Source: Citricoccus sp. CH26A (GTDB lineage Bacteria; Actinomycetota; Actinomycetes; Actinomycetales; Micrococcaceae). Taken from it: DNA of 64,000 bases. Numbering within the stretch: the stretch's first letter is position 1; each line of letters opens with the position of its first letter. Shown here piece by piece: positions 27,067 to 35,474 of this stretch. The position numbers and the translations under genes were made by a program. The notes beneath the pieces were generated by a model. That model saw nothing but the letters and a program-made list of their open reading frames with translations, was not told the origin of the DNA and ran no database searches. Location: positions 1 to 64,000 of the forward strand of contig NZ_AFXQ01000007.1 in assembly GCF_000224415.1 (NCBI RefSeq), in the 5' to 3' direction.

Positions 27067-27114
27067 GGGACTCCTTCGCTCTGTGGGCTGGATCACGATG
27101 AGACCCATGCAACA

Positions 27115-27135
27115 CTCAAGCGTTGAGAATGTCAA
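27115..27135. promoter_or_regulatory. MarR-type operator TTGA-N5-TCAA with overlapping promoters
   Basis: TTGA-GAATG-TCAA at 27123-27135, overlapping a second repeat CTCAA-GCG-TTGAG at 27115-27127. On the minus strand the same bases give a perfect TTGACA -35 for the ligase operon; on the plus strand TTGAGA with a weak TAGGTC 17 nt on would serve the Tmm-like gene. Same motif at 29424, 29622, 33025 (one mismatch), 35326 (one mismatch) and 36654. Confidence 0.6.
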
Positions 27136-27240
27136 CGATTGGCATTAGGTCGTAACTGCACCGTGGGGCCTGCGCCTCGGCCGCTGGCGCGACACGATTC
27201 CTTTGCAATGGCGAATTCTTGGTAGGGTGGTTGACATAAC

Positions 27241-27351
27241 GGCACCCGAAATGGTGCCCCGTCCTCGGCCTTCAGTGCCGCCCTGACCGGGTGGTGGGCC
27301 GGGGCGCGACGTGAGGTCGCGGTGTTGAGGCCCGGGCGCCGGTGCGCCCGG
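27241..27351 (+). ncRNA. Structured 5' leader of the Tmm-like gene (three hairpins)
   Basis: Three compact stem-loops in series: GGCACC-N6-GGTGCC (27241-27258), CGCGAC-N5-GTCGCG (27305-27321) and CCGGGCGC-CGGT-GCGCCCGG (27332-27351), all with perfect stems. They lie between the operator and the GTG start at 27421. Could be a cis-regulatory RNA, an mRNA stabiliser, or chance in GC-rich DNA. It matches no riboswitch class I can name. Confidence 0.3.
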
Positions 27352-27420
27352 AGAGGACTGCCTCCACCCGGCCCGTCACCGCAGGAGAGAGACAAAGGCC
27401 GTGGGGCCGGAAGGGAAGCT

Positions 27421-28821
27421 GTGTCCAAACAGCGCATCGCCATCATCGGGGCAGGACCGAGCGGGATTGCCGCGCTGCGGGCCTTCGAGTCCGCCCAGCG
27501 CAAGGGAGTGCAGATCCCGGAGGTCGTCTGCTACGAGAAGCAGGACGACTGGGGCGGGCAGTGGAACTACAACTGGCGTACCGGCATCGACAAGTACGGT
27601 GAGCCGGTCCACTCCTCCATGTACCGCAACCTCTGGTCGAACGGGCCCAAGGAGGCCCTGGAGTTCGCCGAGTACACGTTCGACGAGCACTTCGGCCGGC
27701 CGATCTCGTCCTACCCGCCGCGTGAGGCCCTCTGGGACTATATCGACGGCCGGGTCCGGACGTCTGACGTCAAGGAGAAGGTGCAGTTCTCCACCGCCGT
27801 GCGCTGGGTCCAGTACAACCGCGAGGACGACAACTTCACCGTCACGGTGGAGAACCTGCGCTCGAAGACGACCTCCTCCTCGGAGTTCGACCGGGTGATC
27901 GTGGCCACCGGCCACTTCTCCTTCCCGAACGTCCCGGACATCACGGGCATCGAGACCTTCCCGGGCGCCCTGCACCACGCCCACGACTTCCGCGGCGCGG
28001 AGAAGCTGGCGGACAAGCGCGTCCTGCTGATCGGTTCGTCCTACTCCGCCGAGGACATCGGTGTGCAGGCCTTCAAGATGGGCGCGCGCTCGGTCACCAT
28101 GAGCTACCGGAGCCGCCCCCAGGGCTACGCCTGGCCCGAGGGCATGGAGGAGTTGCCGGGCATCGACCGCGTCGACGGTGAGACGGTCCGCTTCTCGAAT
28201 GGCGAGACCCGCGAGTTCGACGCCGTGATCCTGTGCACCGGTTACCTCCACAAGTACCCGTTCCTGTCCTCGGACCTGGCCCTGTCCTCGCCGAACACCA
28301 TCTATCCCGCCGGCCTGTACCGCGGCGTGGTGTGGCAGAAGAATCCCAAGCTGTACTACCTGGGTGCCCAGGACCAGTGGTTCACGTTCAACATGTTCGA
28401 TGCCCAGGCCTGGTACGTCCGTGACCTGATCATGGGCCGGGCGAAGCTGCCCTCGGCCGAGGAGCGGGCCGCCCACCTGAAGCAGTGGCGCGCGCGCTTC
28501 CAGGGACTCGACGGGGACGCTGACGACGTGCGGTTCCAGGCCGACTACATCCGTGAGCTCATCGAGGCCACCGACTACCCGATGTTCGACCTGGACGAGG
28601 TCGTGCGGATCTTCCTGGCCTGGAAGCAGGACAAGAAGGAGAACATCCTCACCTACCGGGACAAGCCGCACCGCTCGGTGATGACCGGGACCATGGCCTG
28701 TGAGCACCACACCCCGTGGTTGCAGGAGCTCGACGACTCCCTGGAGCGCTACCTGTCCACGCCGGAGCGGGCGGGGATGGAGGAGATCCTCGCGGGCGGC
28801 GGTGCCGTGTCCCCACGCTGA
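27421..28821 (+). CDS. Flavin-containing monooxygenase, trimethylamine monooxygenase (Tmm)-like
   Basis: 466 aa. Close in layout to bacterial Tmm: GAGPSGIAALRAF (FAD site, 10-22), YEKQDDWGGQWNY, MYRNLWSNGPKEALEF with Asn74 at the position of the catalytic Asn of bacterial FMOs, the FMO motif FPGALHHAHDF, NADPH-site GSSYSAEDIG, LCTGY, QDQWFTFNMFDAQAWY and C-terminal MTGTMACEHHTPW. Tmm oxidises trimethylamine to its N-oxide; relatives oxidise other amines, sulfides or indole. No TMAO demethylase is adjacent, so the true substrate is open. GTG 27421 follows GGAAGGGAA. Convergent with MarR 2. Confidence 0.88.
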   Translation: MSKQRIAIIGAGPSGIAALRAFESAQRKGVQIPEVVCYEKQDDWGGQWNYNWRTGIDKYGEPVHSSMYRNLWSNGPKEALEFAEYTFDEHFGRPISSYPPREALWDYIDGRVRTSDVKEKVQFSTAVRWVQYNREDDNFTVTVENLRSKTTSSSEFDRVIVATGHFSFPNVPDITGIETFPGALHHAHDFRGAEKLADKRVLLIGSSYSAEDIGVQAFKMGARSVTMSYRSRPQGYAWPEGMEELPGIDRVDGETVRFSNGETREFDAVILCTGYLHKYPFLSSDLALSSPNTIYPAGLYRGVVWQKNPKLYYLGAQDQWFTFNMFDAQAWYVRDLIMGRAKLPSAEERAAHLKQWRARFQGLDGDADDVRFQADYIRELIEATDYPMFDLDEVVRIFLAWKQDKKENILTYRDKPHRSVMTGTMACEHHTPWLQELDDSLERYLSTPERAGMEEILAGGGAVSPR

Positions 28822-28845
28822 CGGCTGGGGGCTGGCCTCTGGACA

Positions 28846-28886
28846 ACGACGCCGGCCGCGCACCCTGGGTGCGCGGCCGGCGTCGT
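28846..28886. terminator. Bidirectional terminator hairpin
   Basis: About 18-20 bp of perfect pairing (28846-28865 with 28867-28886) between the convergent Tmm-like and MarR 2 genes. Confidence 0.7.
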
Positions 28887-28909
28887 GGCGTGTGGGGGTG
28901 TCGGCGGGG

Positions 28910-29395
28910 CTAGAAGGCGATCTTCAGCAGCAGGCCGCGCAGCTGCTTCCGCTCTCGGGCAGAGAGGGTGCCGAGGGTGACGTCCTCGGACTCGAGCAGG
29001 ATCTCCCGGGCCTTTTCGAAGAGCTCCATGCCGGTGTCGGTAGCGACGATGATCTTGGAGCGCCGGTCCCGGGGGTCCGTCTCGCGCTGGACCGCGCCGA
29101 GGGCCTCGAGGGAGTCGACCAGGGCCACGATCTGGCTGGGATCCAGGGCCAGGAACTCACCGAGTTCGCGCTGGGAGGGCTTCAGGCCGCTGGCCGCGAG
29201 GGACAGTACCGAGTACTGGCGGACCTTGATGCCCAGCGGTGCCAGCATGTGGTTGGCGTGACTTGAGCCACGGCCCCGGGCGCGGGCCGTGAGGAACTGG
29301 ATCTGCTGGGCCAGCTCACCGGCGAGGAACCGCTCGGTGCCCTGATCCGCCAAGGCGTCCGGGGCGGACGCGCCCCGGTGGGTGGATGTCGACAT
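28910..29395 (-). CDS. MarR-family regulator 2
   Basis: 161 aa from ATG 29395 (GAGGA upstream). Winged helix QRELGEFLALDPSQIVALVD, wing ETDPRDRRSKIIVATDTG. Paralogue of MarR 1 (QIQFLTARARGRG, SHANHMLAPLGIKVRQYSVLSLA). The frame upstream is open for a long way but is the shadow of the SDR gene. Its promoter region carries TTGA-N5-TCAA at 29424-29436 and it is divergent from the SDR operon, which has its own copy at 29622-29634, so MarR 2 probably represses both. Confidence 0.88.
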   Translation of the reverse strand: MSTSTHRGASAPDALADQGTERFLAGELAQQIQFLTARARGRGSSHANHMLAPLGIKVRQYSVLSLAASGLKPSQRELGEFLALDPSQIVALVDSLEALGAVQRETDPRDRRSKIIVATDTGMELFEKAREILLESEDVTLGTLSARERKQLRGLLLKIAF

Positions 29396-29423
29396 AGGGG
29401 TCCTCGTGACGTTCGGCCAACCA

Positions 29424-29436
29424 TTGATGTTCTCAA
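29424..29436. promoter_or_regulatory. MarR-type operator TTGA-TGTTC-TCAA
   Basis: 28 nt upstream of the MarR 2 start codon, in position for autorepression. Flanked by A/T at -1 and G/C after, as in the other copies. Confidence 0.6.
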
Positions 29437-29621
29437 GTGTAGACCCCCTGCCGGTGCTGCGCGCTGGATGGTGAGCCCCGGATCGATAACCGTCGGGCGG
29501 GATGCTCGGACAGGCGTTCGTCCGTGCGCCCGGACCGGCGCGCAGCCCGGCGCTCGGCCCGCCGCTGCCCGGGCGGATCCCTCCGGGCGCCGGTCCTTCA
29601 GGCCATGGCGAAATTAGATCA

Positions 29622-29650
29622 TTGACTTTCTCAACGGTATGGGCTGTCAT
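29622..29650 (+). promoter_or_regulatory. SDR-operon promoter with embedded operator
   Basis: TTGACT (29622-29627), 17-nt spacer, TGTCAT (29645-29650). The operator TTGA-CTTTC-TCAA (29622-29634) covers the -35 box, the expected geometry for repression. Confidence 0.55.
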
Positions 29651-29710
29651 GGTGCCAGCAGCACACCTCGCGAACCTCACCCCACGAACGTCACCCCCGA
29701 AGGAGAAGCC

Positions 29711-30643
29711 ATGTCCCTCAACGGCAAGGTTGCCATCGTCACCGGTTCCGGCGCAGGACTCGGCCTGGCCTACGCCCAGGAGCTCGCCCGCCAGGGCGCC
29801 GCGGTCGTCATCAACGACGTCAACCAGGAGATCGCCGACCAGGCGGTCGCCTCCATCACCGAGGCCGGCGGCCGGGCCGCGGCCGTGGTCGCCCCGGTCG
29901 GCTCGTCCGAGACCGCCGACCAGCTGGTGAAGACCGCCGTGGACACCTTCGGCGGGCTGGACATCCTCGTCACCAACGCCGGCATCCTGCGGGACAAGTC
30001 CCTGCTGAAGATGACCGACGACGACTTCGACGCGGTCATCAACGTCCACCTCAAGGGCACCTTCACCTGCGTGCGCTCCGCCTTCGCGTACTTCAAGGAG
30101 AACGGCGTGGCCGGGCGCATCGTCACGATCGGCTCGCCCACCGGCCAGCGCGGCAACTTCGGCCAGACCAACTACGCCGCCGCCAAGGCCGGGATCGTGG
30201 GCATGGTCCGCACCTGGGCCCTGGAGATGAAGAAGGCCGGCGTGTCCGTCAATGCCGTCATCCCGGTGGCCGCCACCGCCATGACCAAGACCATCCCGTT
30301 CTTCGCCAAGGCCGTCGAGGCCGACGAGCGCGGCGAGGCCATGCCGGAGTTCTTCCGCAAGGACCTCGGCTTCGGCCCCGCCCGGGACGTGGCCGGGCTG
30401 GTCGCCTTCCTGTCCTCTGAGGCCGCCGCGGGCATCTCCGGCCAGGCCATCGGCGTGGGCGGGGACCGCCTGCAGGTCTGGTCCCACCCCGAGGCCGTCA
30501 CCACCGACTACCACGAGGGCGGCTGGGACTACGAGACCATGCTCTCCGAGGGCAAGGCCATCCTCGAGGCCAACCTGCAGTCCGTGGGCGAGCGGATGCC
30601 GGAGCTTCCCGCCGAACTGCAGCCCGAGCCCGCCGGGAAGTAG
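29711..30643 (+). CDS. Short-chain dehydrogenase/reductase (SDR)
   Basis: 310 aa NAD(P)-dependent oxidoreductase. Cofactor motif TGSGAGLG (about 11-18), NAG motif VTNAGILRD, active-site Tyr/Lys in NYAAAKAG. Resembles the N-terminal dehydrogenase part of multifunctional peroxisomal-type hydroxyacyl-CoA dehydrogenases, with a C-terminal extension of about 50 residues. ATG 29711 behind GAAGGAG; the frame is open further up without a signal. First gene of SDR-amidohydrolase-acyl-CoA dehydrogenase; a 3-hydroxyacyl-CoA or alicyclic alcohol substrate is plausible. Confidence 0.88.
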   Translation: MSLNGKVAIVTGSGAGLGLAYAQELARQGAAVVINDVNQEIADQAVASITEAGGRAAAVVAPVGSSETADQLVKTAVDTFGGLDILVTNAGILRDKSLLKMTDDDFDAVINVHLKGTFTCVRSAFAYFKENGVAGRIVTIGSPTGQRGNFGQTNYAAAKAGIVGMVRTWALEMKKAGVSVNAVIPVAATAMTKTIPFFAKAVEADERGEAMPEFFRKDLGFGPARDVAGLVAFLSSEAAAGISGQAIGVGGDRLQVWSHPEAVTTDYHEGGWDYETMLSEGKAILEANLQSVGERMPELPAELQPEPAGK

Positions 30644-30795
30644 CCCGCCCGGCGCCCATCGGTCGGACACCCGCCGGTCGGGCGCCCGTCGATAAGGCAC
30701 CTGCCGACCGGGCGTCGGCCGGGACGCCTCCGGCGGCGCCCGGGCCCCGGGCGCCGCCGCCCGTCATCACCCAGCAATCGCACCCAGGAGGAACC

Positions 30796-31764
30796 ATGGG
30801 ACAGACCCCCGTGCGCTATGAATGCGCCGTCGACGTGGACGCCATCACCGCCGTGGACATGCACGTCCACCTCGAGGTCGACGACTGCGGCCACGTGGCC
30901 ATGCCGGACGACATCATGGAGGCCTCGGCGAAGTACTTCAAGGCCGCCGAGCGGACCCCCTCGATCGACTCGATCGCCGAGACCTACCGGGGTCACGGGA
31001 TGGCCGCGGTGGTCTTCACCGTGGACGCCCGGACCCAGATGGGACACCTGCCGAACTCCATCGACGACCTCGTCGCCGGATGTGCACGGCACAACGACGT
31101 GCTGATCCCCTTCGGCAGCGTGGACCCGCGCACCGGACCGGAAGCGATCGCCGAGGCCCGGCGCCAGGCCGAGGAGCTGGGCGTGCGCGGGTTCAAGTTC
31201 CACCCCTCCGTGCAGGGCTTCGACCCCTCGGACGGGCAGTTCTCCCCGCTGTGGGCCGAGCTGGAGCGGTTCGGGCTGCCGTGCATCTTCCACACCGGGC
31301 AGAACGGCATGGGCGCCGGGCTGCCGGGCGGGCGCGGCATCAAGCTGAAGTACTCGAACCCGCTGCTGCTGGACGACGTCGCCGCCGAGCACCCGGACCT
31401 GCCGATCATCATGGCCCACCCCTCGGTGCCATGGCAGGACGAGGCGAACTCGATCGCCACGCACAAGGCCAACGTGTACATCGACCTCTCCGGCTGGTCC
31501 CCGAAGTACTTCCCGGAGTCGCTGGTGCGCCAGTCCAACAACGTGCTCTCCCGCAAGGTGCTGTTCGGTACGGACTTCCCCCTCATCACCCCGGACAAGT
31601 GGCTGGCCGCGTTCGCGGACCTGCCGCTCAAGGACGAGGTGCGCCCGCGGATCCTGAAGGACAACGCGGTGACGCTGCTCGGCCTGGGCGCGAAACGCGG
31701 AACCGGCGACGCCGGCCGGGGCGCCTCTGCGGGCGAGCGCACCGCCGCGGGCGGTGCGGCATGA
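30796..31764 (+). CDS. Amidohydrolase-2 family hydrolase/decarboxylase
   Basis: 322 aa metal-dependent TIM barrel. Metal ligands visible: HxH in VDMHVHLE near the N-terminus, His in CIFHTGQN, His in IMAHPSVP and Asp in FGTDFPLI. The family includes ACMS decarboxylase, gamma-resorcylate decarboxylase and C-C or lactone hydrolases. An Ala/Gly-rich tail of about 20 residues follows the fold. Start ATG 30796 behind CAGGAGGAACC. Stop overlaps the acyl-CoA dehydrogenase start (ATGA), so the two are translationally coupled and likely act in one pathway. Confidence 0.86.
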   Translation: MGQTPVRYECAVDVDAITAVDMHVHLEVDDCGHVAMPDDIMEASAKYFKAAERTPSIDSIAETYRGHGMAAVVFTVDARTQMGHLPNSIDDLVAGCARHNDVLIPFGSVDPRTGPEAIAEARRQAEELGVRGFKFHPSVQGFDPSDGQFSPLWAELERFGLPCIFHTGQNGMGAGLPGGRGIKLKYSNPLLLDDVAAEHPDLPIIMAHPSVPWQDEANSIATHKANVYIDLSGWSPKYFPESLVRQSNNVLSRKVLFGTDFPLITPDKWLAAFADLPLKDEVRPRILKDNAVTLLGLGAKRGTGDAGRGASAGERTAAGGAA

Positions 31765-32966
31765 GCGCCGGGCGCCCGGTCGCCGTCGGGACCGTGATCC
31801 CGTCCGACCTGTACGGCTTCGCCGAGCGGCTGACCGAGGCCGAGCGGAGGGTCTTGACGGACCTGCGCGAGCAGCTGCAGTCCACCGTCTACCCGCTCCT
31901 GAACGACGCCTGGGACAAGGCCGAGCTGCCCACGGAGCTGCTCGAGGCGGTGCGCGGGCTGGACCTGATGGACCCGCCGGCGCTGCGGGAGGCCGGGGAA
32001 CCCGTCCGCGACCTGCTCACCGGGTTCCGCAACTTCGAGCTGGCGCGCTGCGACATCAACGTCGGCACGCTGTACAACGCCCAGGCCGGGCTGTTCCGCA
32101 CGGTCTGCACCCTGGGCGGCTCCCCGGAGCAGTCGCGGGACCTGGACGCGAGGATCCGCACCTACGAACTGACCGGCGTGTTCGGGCTGACCGAGCCGGA
32201 CCACGGCTCGGACGTGGCCGGTGGGCTGGCCACCACCGCCACCCGGGACGCGGCCACGGGGGAGTGGGTCATCAACGGCGCCAAGCGGTGGATCGGCGGG
32301 GCCACCGTCTCCGACGTGGTGGCGACCTTCGCCCGGGACACCGCCGACGGCCAGGTCAAGTGCTTCCTGGTCCCGCGGGATGCCGAGGGCGTGACCATGA
32401 CGATCATCCCGAACAAGGCCTCGCTGAGGATCATGCAGAACGCCCACATCGAGTACCGGGACGTCCGGGTCACCGAGGCCGACCGGCTGCACGGGATCAA
32501 CTCGTTCAAGGACGTGGCCCGCTGCCTGCGGAACATGCGCTCGGACGTGGCGTGGATGGCCGTGGGCGCCCAGGCCGGTGCCTATGAGGCGGCCCTGCGG
32601 TATGTCCGCGGGCGCGAGCAGTTCGGCCGGCCGATCGCCGGGTTCCAGCTCGTGCAGGAGAAGCTGGCGATCATGCTGGGCAACCTCACCGCCTCGCTGG
32701 GCATGGTGGTGCAGCTGACCGAACAGCAGGCGGCCGGGGTCTTCAAGGACGAGAACTCCGCGCTGGCCAAGATGTACACCTCGCTGCGGCTGCGGGAGAC
32801 CGTGGCCCTGGCCCGCGAGGTGTGCGGCGGCAACGGCATCACGCTGGACACGGACGTGGCCCGGTTCCACGCCGACGCCGAGGCCATCTACTCCTACGAG
32901 GGCACCCACGAGATCAACGCGCTGATCGTGGGCCGCGCCGTCACCGGCGTCGGCGCCTTCGTCTGA
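31761..32966 (+). CDS. Acyl-CoA dehydrogenase
   Basis: 401 aa FAD enzyme introducing a 2,3-double bond in an acyl-CoA. Motifs: GLTEPDHGSDVAGG (substrate/flavin loop), KRWIGGATVSDV, REQFGRPIAGFQLVQEKLA, CGGNGITLDTDVARFHAD and YEGTHEINALIVGRA with the catalytic Glu. The overall pattern (AKMYTSLR, GNGI) is close to glutaryl-CoA dehydrogenase-like members, so a branched, dicarboxylic or alicyclic acyl-CoA is possible. Start is the ATG that overlaps the previous stop; the longer open frame is the shadow of the amidohydrolase. Confidence 0.9.
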   Translation: MSAGRPVAVGTVIPSDLYGFAERLTEAERRVLTDLREQLQSTVYPLLNDAWDKAELPTELLEAVRGLDLMDPPALREAGEPVRDLLTGFRNFELARCDINVGTLYNAQAGLFRTVCTLGGSPEQSRDLDARIRTYELTGVFGLTEPDHGSDVAGGLATTATRDAATGEWVINGAKRWIGGATVSDVVATFARDTADGQVKCFLVPRDAEGVTMTIIPNKASLRIMQNAHIEYRDVRVTEADRLHGINSFKDVARCLRNMRSDVAWMAVGAQAGAYEAALRYVRGREQFGRPIAGFQLVQEKLAIMLGNLTASLGMVVQLTEQQAAGVFKDENSALAKMYTSLRLRETVALAREVCGGNGITLDTDVARFHADAEAIYSYEGTHEINALIVGRAVTGVGAFV

Positions 32967-33024
32967 GGGCCACGCCCCGTCCATCACCGGACGGTCACGG
33001 TCCGCCGATCGTGACCCAAAACCA

Positions 33025-33054
33025 TTGCGCTCATCAACCATTGTAATGTAGAAC
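33025..33054 (+). promoter_or_regulatory. Promoter of the MaoC-binding protein unit with embedded operator
   Basis: TTGCGC (33025-33030), 18-nt spacer, TAGAAC (33049-33054). TTGC-GCTCA-TCAA (33025-33037) is the MarR-type motif with one mismatch and again covers the -35. Confidence 0.5.
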
Positions 33055-33073
33055 ACATTCCTAGGAGGAAACC

Positions 33074-33553
33074 ATGACCGAGACCACCACCCCCACGTCC
33101 AGGCTCGTCGTCACGTTCGAGGAGGCCAAGTCCCTGGCCGGCCAGGACCTCGGCGTCACCGAGTGGCGCGAGGTCACCCAGCAGATGGTGAACACCTTCG
33201 CGGATGCCACCGACGACCAGCAGTGGATCCACGTGGACCCCGTGCGCGCCAAGGACGGCCCGTTCGGCGCCCCGATCGCCCACGGGTTCCTGACCCTGTC
33301 CATGATCATCCCCTTCTGGTCCGAGCTCTTCGACGTCTCCGACGTCAAGACCAAGGTCAACTACGGCCTGGACAAGGTCCGCTTCACCTCCCCGGTGAAG
33401 GTCGGCTCCCGCATCCGCATGAAGGGCTCGATCGCCGACGTGCAGGAGGTCAAGGGCAACGGCCTGCACATCGTCGTCGATTCCGTCATCGAGATCGAGG
33501 GCGAGGAGCGCCCCGCCGTCGTCGCGACCTTCCTCGCCCGCTTCTACGCCTGA
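33074..33553 (+). CDS. MaoC-family (R)-enoyl-CoA hydratase-like protein
   Basis: 159 aa, single hot-dog fold. The hydratase-2 motif with catalytic Asp and His is present: FADATDDQQWIHVDPVRAKD, then IAHGFLTLS. Would add water to the enoyl-CoA made by the acyl-CoA dehydrogenase just upstream. ATG 33074 with a perfect AGGAGG. Own promoter, 107 nt after the dehydrogenase. Confidence 0.9.
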   Translation: MTETTTPTSRLVVTFEEAKSLAGQDLGVTEWREVTQQMVNTFADATDDQQWIHVDPVRAKDGPFGAPIAHGFLTLSMIIPFWSELFDVSDVKTKVNYGLDKVRFTSPVKVGSRIRMKGSIADVQEVKGNGLHIVVDSVIEIEGEERPAVVATFLARFYA

Positions 33554-33630
33554 GGCACCCGCCTCCAGGCACTCCGCCCCACTCCACCCCCTCCCGGCGC
33601 GAGCCGGAACGCACCCCCGCAGGAGAAACC

Positions 33631-34659
33631 ATGAAGAAGAAGCTCGTCTCACTGCTGGCCACCGCCGCCGTCGCGGGGCTGGCCCTGACCGGCTGTGGTT
33701 CCGGTTCACCGTCCGGAGGAGGCGGGGAGAGCTCGCCCGGGGCCGCCGCGTCCGGCGGTACCGAGTCCGGTGGCGCCTCGGGTGAGCTCGACAAGGTGAT
33801 CGTCGGCGTGCTGCCGATCGCCCCGTCCGTGGCCGTGAAGTACGGCATCGAGGAGGGCATCTTCGAGGAGCACGGCATCGAGGTGGAGCTCTCCACCTCC
33901 AACGCCGGTGCCGCGATGCTCCCGGCCGTGGCCAACGAGCAGATCCACTTCGGCGTGGGCAACCCGAACTCGGTCATGAACGCCAACGACCGTGGCCTGG
34001 ACATGAAGATCGTGGCCGGTTACTCGAACTCCCTGGAGGAGGGCGAGGACATCGCGGGCGTGGTGACCACCAAGGACAGCGGCATCCAGGGCTGGGAGGA
34101 CCTGGCCGGCAAGACGGTCTCGGTCAACGCCCTCAAGACCCAGGGCGACCTGACCATCATGGAGTCCGTCGCCAAGGCCGGGGGCGACCCCTCGGCCATC
34201 AAGTTCTCGGAGATGCCGTTCCAGGACATGCCGGCCCAGCTCGAGCGCGGCAACACGGACGCCATCTGGGTCCCGGAGCCCTTCCTGACCAGCTCCCTGG
34301 CGAATGAGGACAACCAGCTGGTGGGGTACTCCTTCCAGGATTCGGTGGCCGGCATGCCCACGATGGTGACGTTCAGCTCGGGCAAGTTCACCGAGGAGAA
34401 CCCGGAGCTCACGCAGCGGTTCGTCGACGCCATGACGGAGACGCTGGCCGCGGCCGACGAGGACCCGGACGGCGCCCGCGCCCTGCTGCCCGAGTTCATC
34501 AGCCTGCCCGAGGAGGCGGCGAAGAACCTGAAGATGGAGAAGCTCTCCGGCGAGATCCGCAAGGAGCAGATCGAGGAGGCCGGGCGGTTGATGGTGAAGT
34601 ACGGCTTCATCAGCAACGACCCGGACGTGGAGAACCTGTACTGGGAGGGCTCCCAGTGA
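33631..34659 (+). CDS. ABC transporter substrate-binding lipoprotein 2 (NitT/TauT type)
   Basis: 342 aa. Sec lipoprotein signal MKKKLVSLLATAAVAGLALTGC, then a Gly/Ser-rich tether of about 30 residues and an NMT1-type binding domain (VGVLPIAPSVAVKYGIEEGIF). No permease or ATPase gene is near; the only suitable membrane core in the window is at 5198-8023. ATG 33631 follows AGGAG. Co-transcribed with the MaoC gene (77 nt gap), tying import to the CoA pathway. Confidence 0.88.
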   Translation: MKKKLVSLLATAAVAGLALTGCGSGSPSGGGGESSPGAAASGGTESGGASGELDKVIVGVLPIAPSVAVKYGIEEGIFEEHGIEVELSTSNAGAAMLPAVANEQIHFGVGNPNSVMNANDRGLDMKIVAGYSNSLEEGEDIAGVVTTKDSGIQGWEDLAGKTVSVNALKTQGDLTIMESVAKAGGDPSAIKFSEMPFQDMPAQLERGNTDAIWVPEPFLTSSLANEDNQLVGYSFQDSVAGMPTMVTFSSGKFTEENPELTQRFVDAMTETLAAADEDPDGARALLPEFISLPEEAAKNLKMEKLSGEIRKEQIEEAGRLMVKYGFISNDPDVENLYWEGSQ

Positions 34660-34701
34660 GCTGACGCCCACGCCCCCGGTGCGTGACCCGCTCACGCCAC
34701 T

Positions 34702-34741
34702 GCGACGCCCCCGCCCCGGACCACCCGGGCGGGGGCGTCGC
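34702..34741. terminator. Terminator hairpin after binding protein 2
   Basis: Perfect 15-bp arms 34702-34716 and 34727-34741 with a 10-nt loop. Lies between convergent genes. Confidence 0.65.
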
Positions 34742-34766
34742 GGTCTGCGCAGGACACCGGGGCGGC

Positions 34767-34811
34767 GAGGGACGGACGGCCTGCTGCCCGAGCAGGCCGG
34801 TCCCGTCCCTC
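34767..34811. terminator. Second hairpin before MarR 3 (convergent)
   Basis: Imperfect arms 34767-34785 and 34791-34811, mostly paired apart from a 2-nt bulge. Probably the terminator for the leftward MarR 3 gene. Confidence 0.5.
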
Positions 34812-34833
34812 CCGGACTGCCGGGCGGCCCCGG

Positions 34834-35304
34834 TCAGGCCGGGTCGTGGTGGGGAGGGGCGCCGGTGTCGTGGGCCAGGACGCGCCGCAGCAAGGCGGTG
34901 AGCTGCTCCGTCTCCTCGGCCGTCAGGGGGTTGAAGAGCTGGTCGTTGACCTCGAGCGCCGGGTGGTACATCTCCCGGAGCAGGTCCCTGCCGGAATCGG
35001 TCAGGGTTGCCACCCGACGGCGGCCGTCCCGGGGGTCGCGGGAGACGGTCACGTGGCCCTGGGCGGACATGCGGTGCACCAGCTCGGTCAGGGTGGCCCG
35101 GTCCACGGCCAGCTGCTCGGCGATCTCGGACTGGGACAGCCCACCGACGGACCGGGCCAGGCACAGCAACAGGCCGAACTGGATGGAGGTGTGGTCGGCC
35201 GAGACCTGCTGCGTCCAGAGACGGCCGTGGCGGCTGAGCAGCCGCCGCACCGCGAGGCTGTGGAACTCCTCGGCGGTGGCGAGTGTCTGACCGTCGTCCT
35301 GCAT
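34834..35304 (-). CDS. MarR-family regulator 3
   Basis: 156 aa, winged helix with SQSEIAEQLAVDRATLTELVHRM and wing SRDPRDGRRRVATLTDSG. More distant from MarR 1 and 2 than they are from each other. ATG 35304 with GGAGAG. Divergent from binding protein 3; the shared region holds an operator variant at 35326-35338, close to its own start, so autoregulation and control of the binding protein are likely. Confidence 0.87.
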   Translation of the reverse strand: MQDDGQTLATAEEFHSLAVRRLLSRHGRLWTQQVSADHTSIQFGLLLCLARSVGGLSQSEIAEQLAVDRATLTELVHRMSAQGHVTVSRDPRDGRRRVATLTDSGRDLLREMYHPALEVNDQLFNPLTAEETEQLTALLRRVLAHDTGAPPHHDPA

Positions 35305-35325
35305 GGCTCTCCATCCGTAGAACAG

Positions 35326-35338
35326 TTGAGATCGTTAA
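35326..35338. promoter_or_regulatory. MarR-type operator variant TTGA-GATCG-TTAA
   Basis: One mismatch to TTGA-N5-TCAA. Lies 21 nt upstream of the MarR 3 start codon and 10 nt before the rightward -35 box. Confidence 0.5.
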
Positions 35339-35348
35339 TGGAATTCTC

Positions 35349-35378
35349 TTGTTTGCCATTGTGACGGCTGAGTAGAGT
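35349..35378 (+). promoter_or_regulatory. Candidate promoter of binding protein 3
   Basis: TTGTTT (35349-35354), 18-nt spacer, TAGAGT (35373-35378). The transcript leader would contain the hairpin at 35421-35442. Confidence 0.45.
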
Positions 35379-35420
35379 GTGAGTCACCTTACAGGCTGGG
35401 CGACCCCCTCGACCCAGCCT

Positions 35421-35442
35421 CGCGACCGCTCCTGCGGTCGCG
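35421..35442 (+). repeat. Hairpin in the 5' leader of binding protein 3
   Basis: CGCGACCGC-TCCT-GCGGTCGCG, perfect 9-bp stem with a tetraloop, 32 nt before the start codon. May affect mRNA stability or translation. Confidence 0.45.
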
Positions 35443-35474
35443 GATCACCGCATGTCACACTCCAGGAGCACCCG

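Larger units (their letters stand above)
27067..27420. other. 354-nt divergent control region
   Basis: Separates acyl-CoA synthetase 1 from the Tmm-like gene. It contains the operator pair at 27115-27135 with overlapping promoter elements in both directions and, on the rightward side, a leader of about 260 nt with three tight hairpins (27241-27351). No ORF. Confidence 0.6.
29396..29710. other. 315-nt divergent control region with two operators
   Basis: Between MarR 2 and the SDR operon. Holds the two TTGA-N5-TCAA sites at 29424-29436 and 29622-29634 and the SDR promoter. The 180 nt between the two sites show nothing else I can name. Confidence 0.55.

Noticed and set aside
27340-27420. Glycine-riboswitch-like words (GGAGAG, then CACCGCAGGAGAGAGACAA) before the Tmm-like gene
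   Set aside because: The conserved CTCAGG segment and the GCCGAAGG core are missing and the stems do not fold in the known order.
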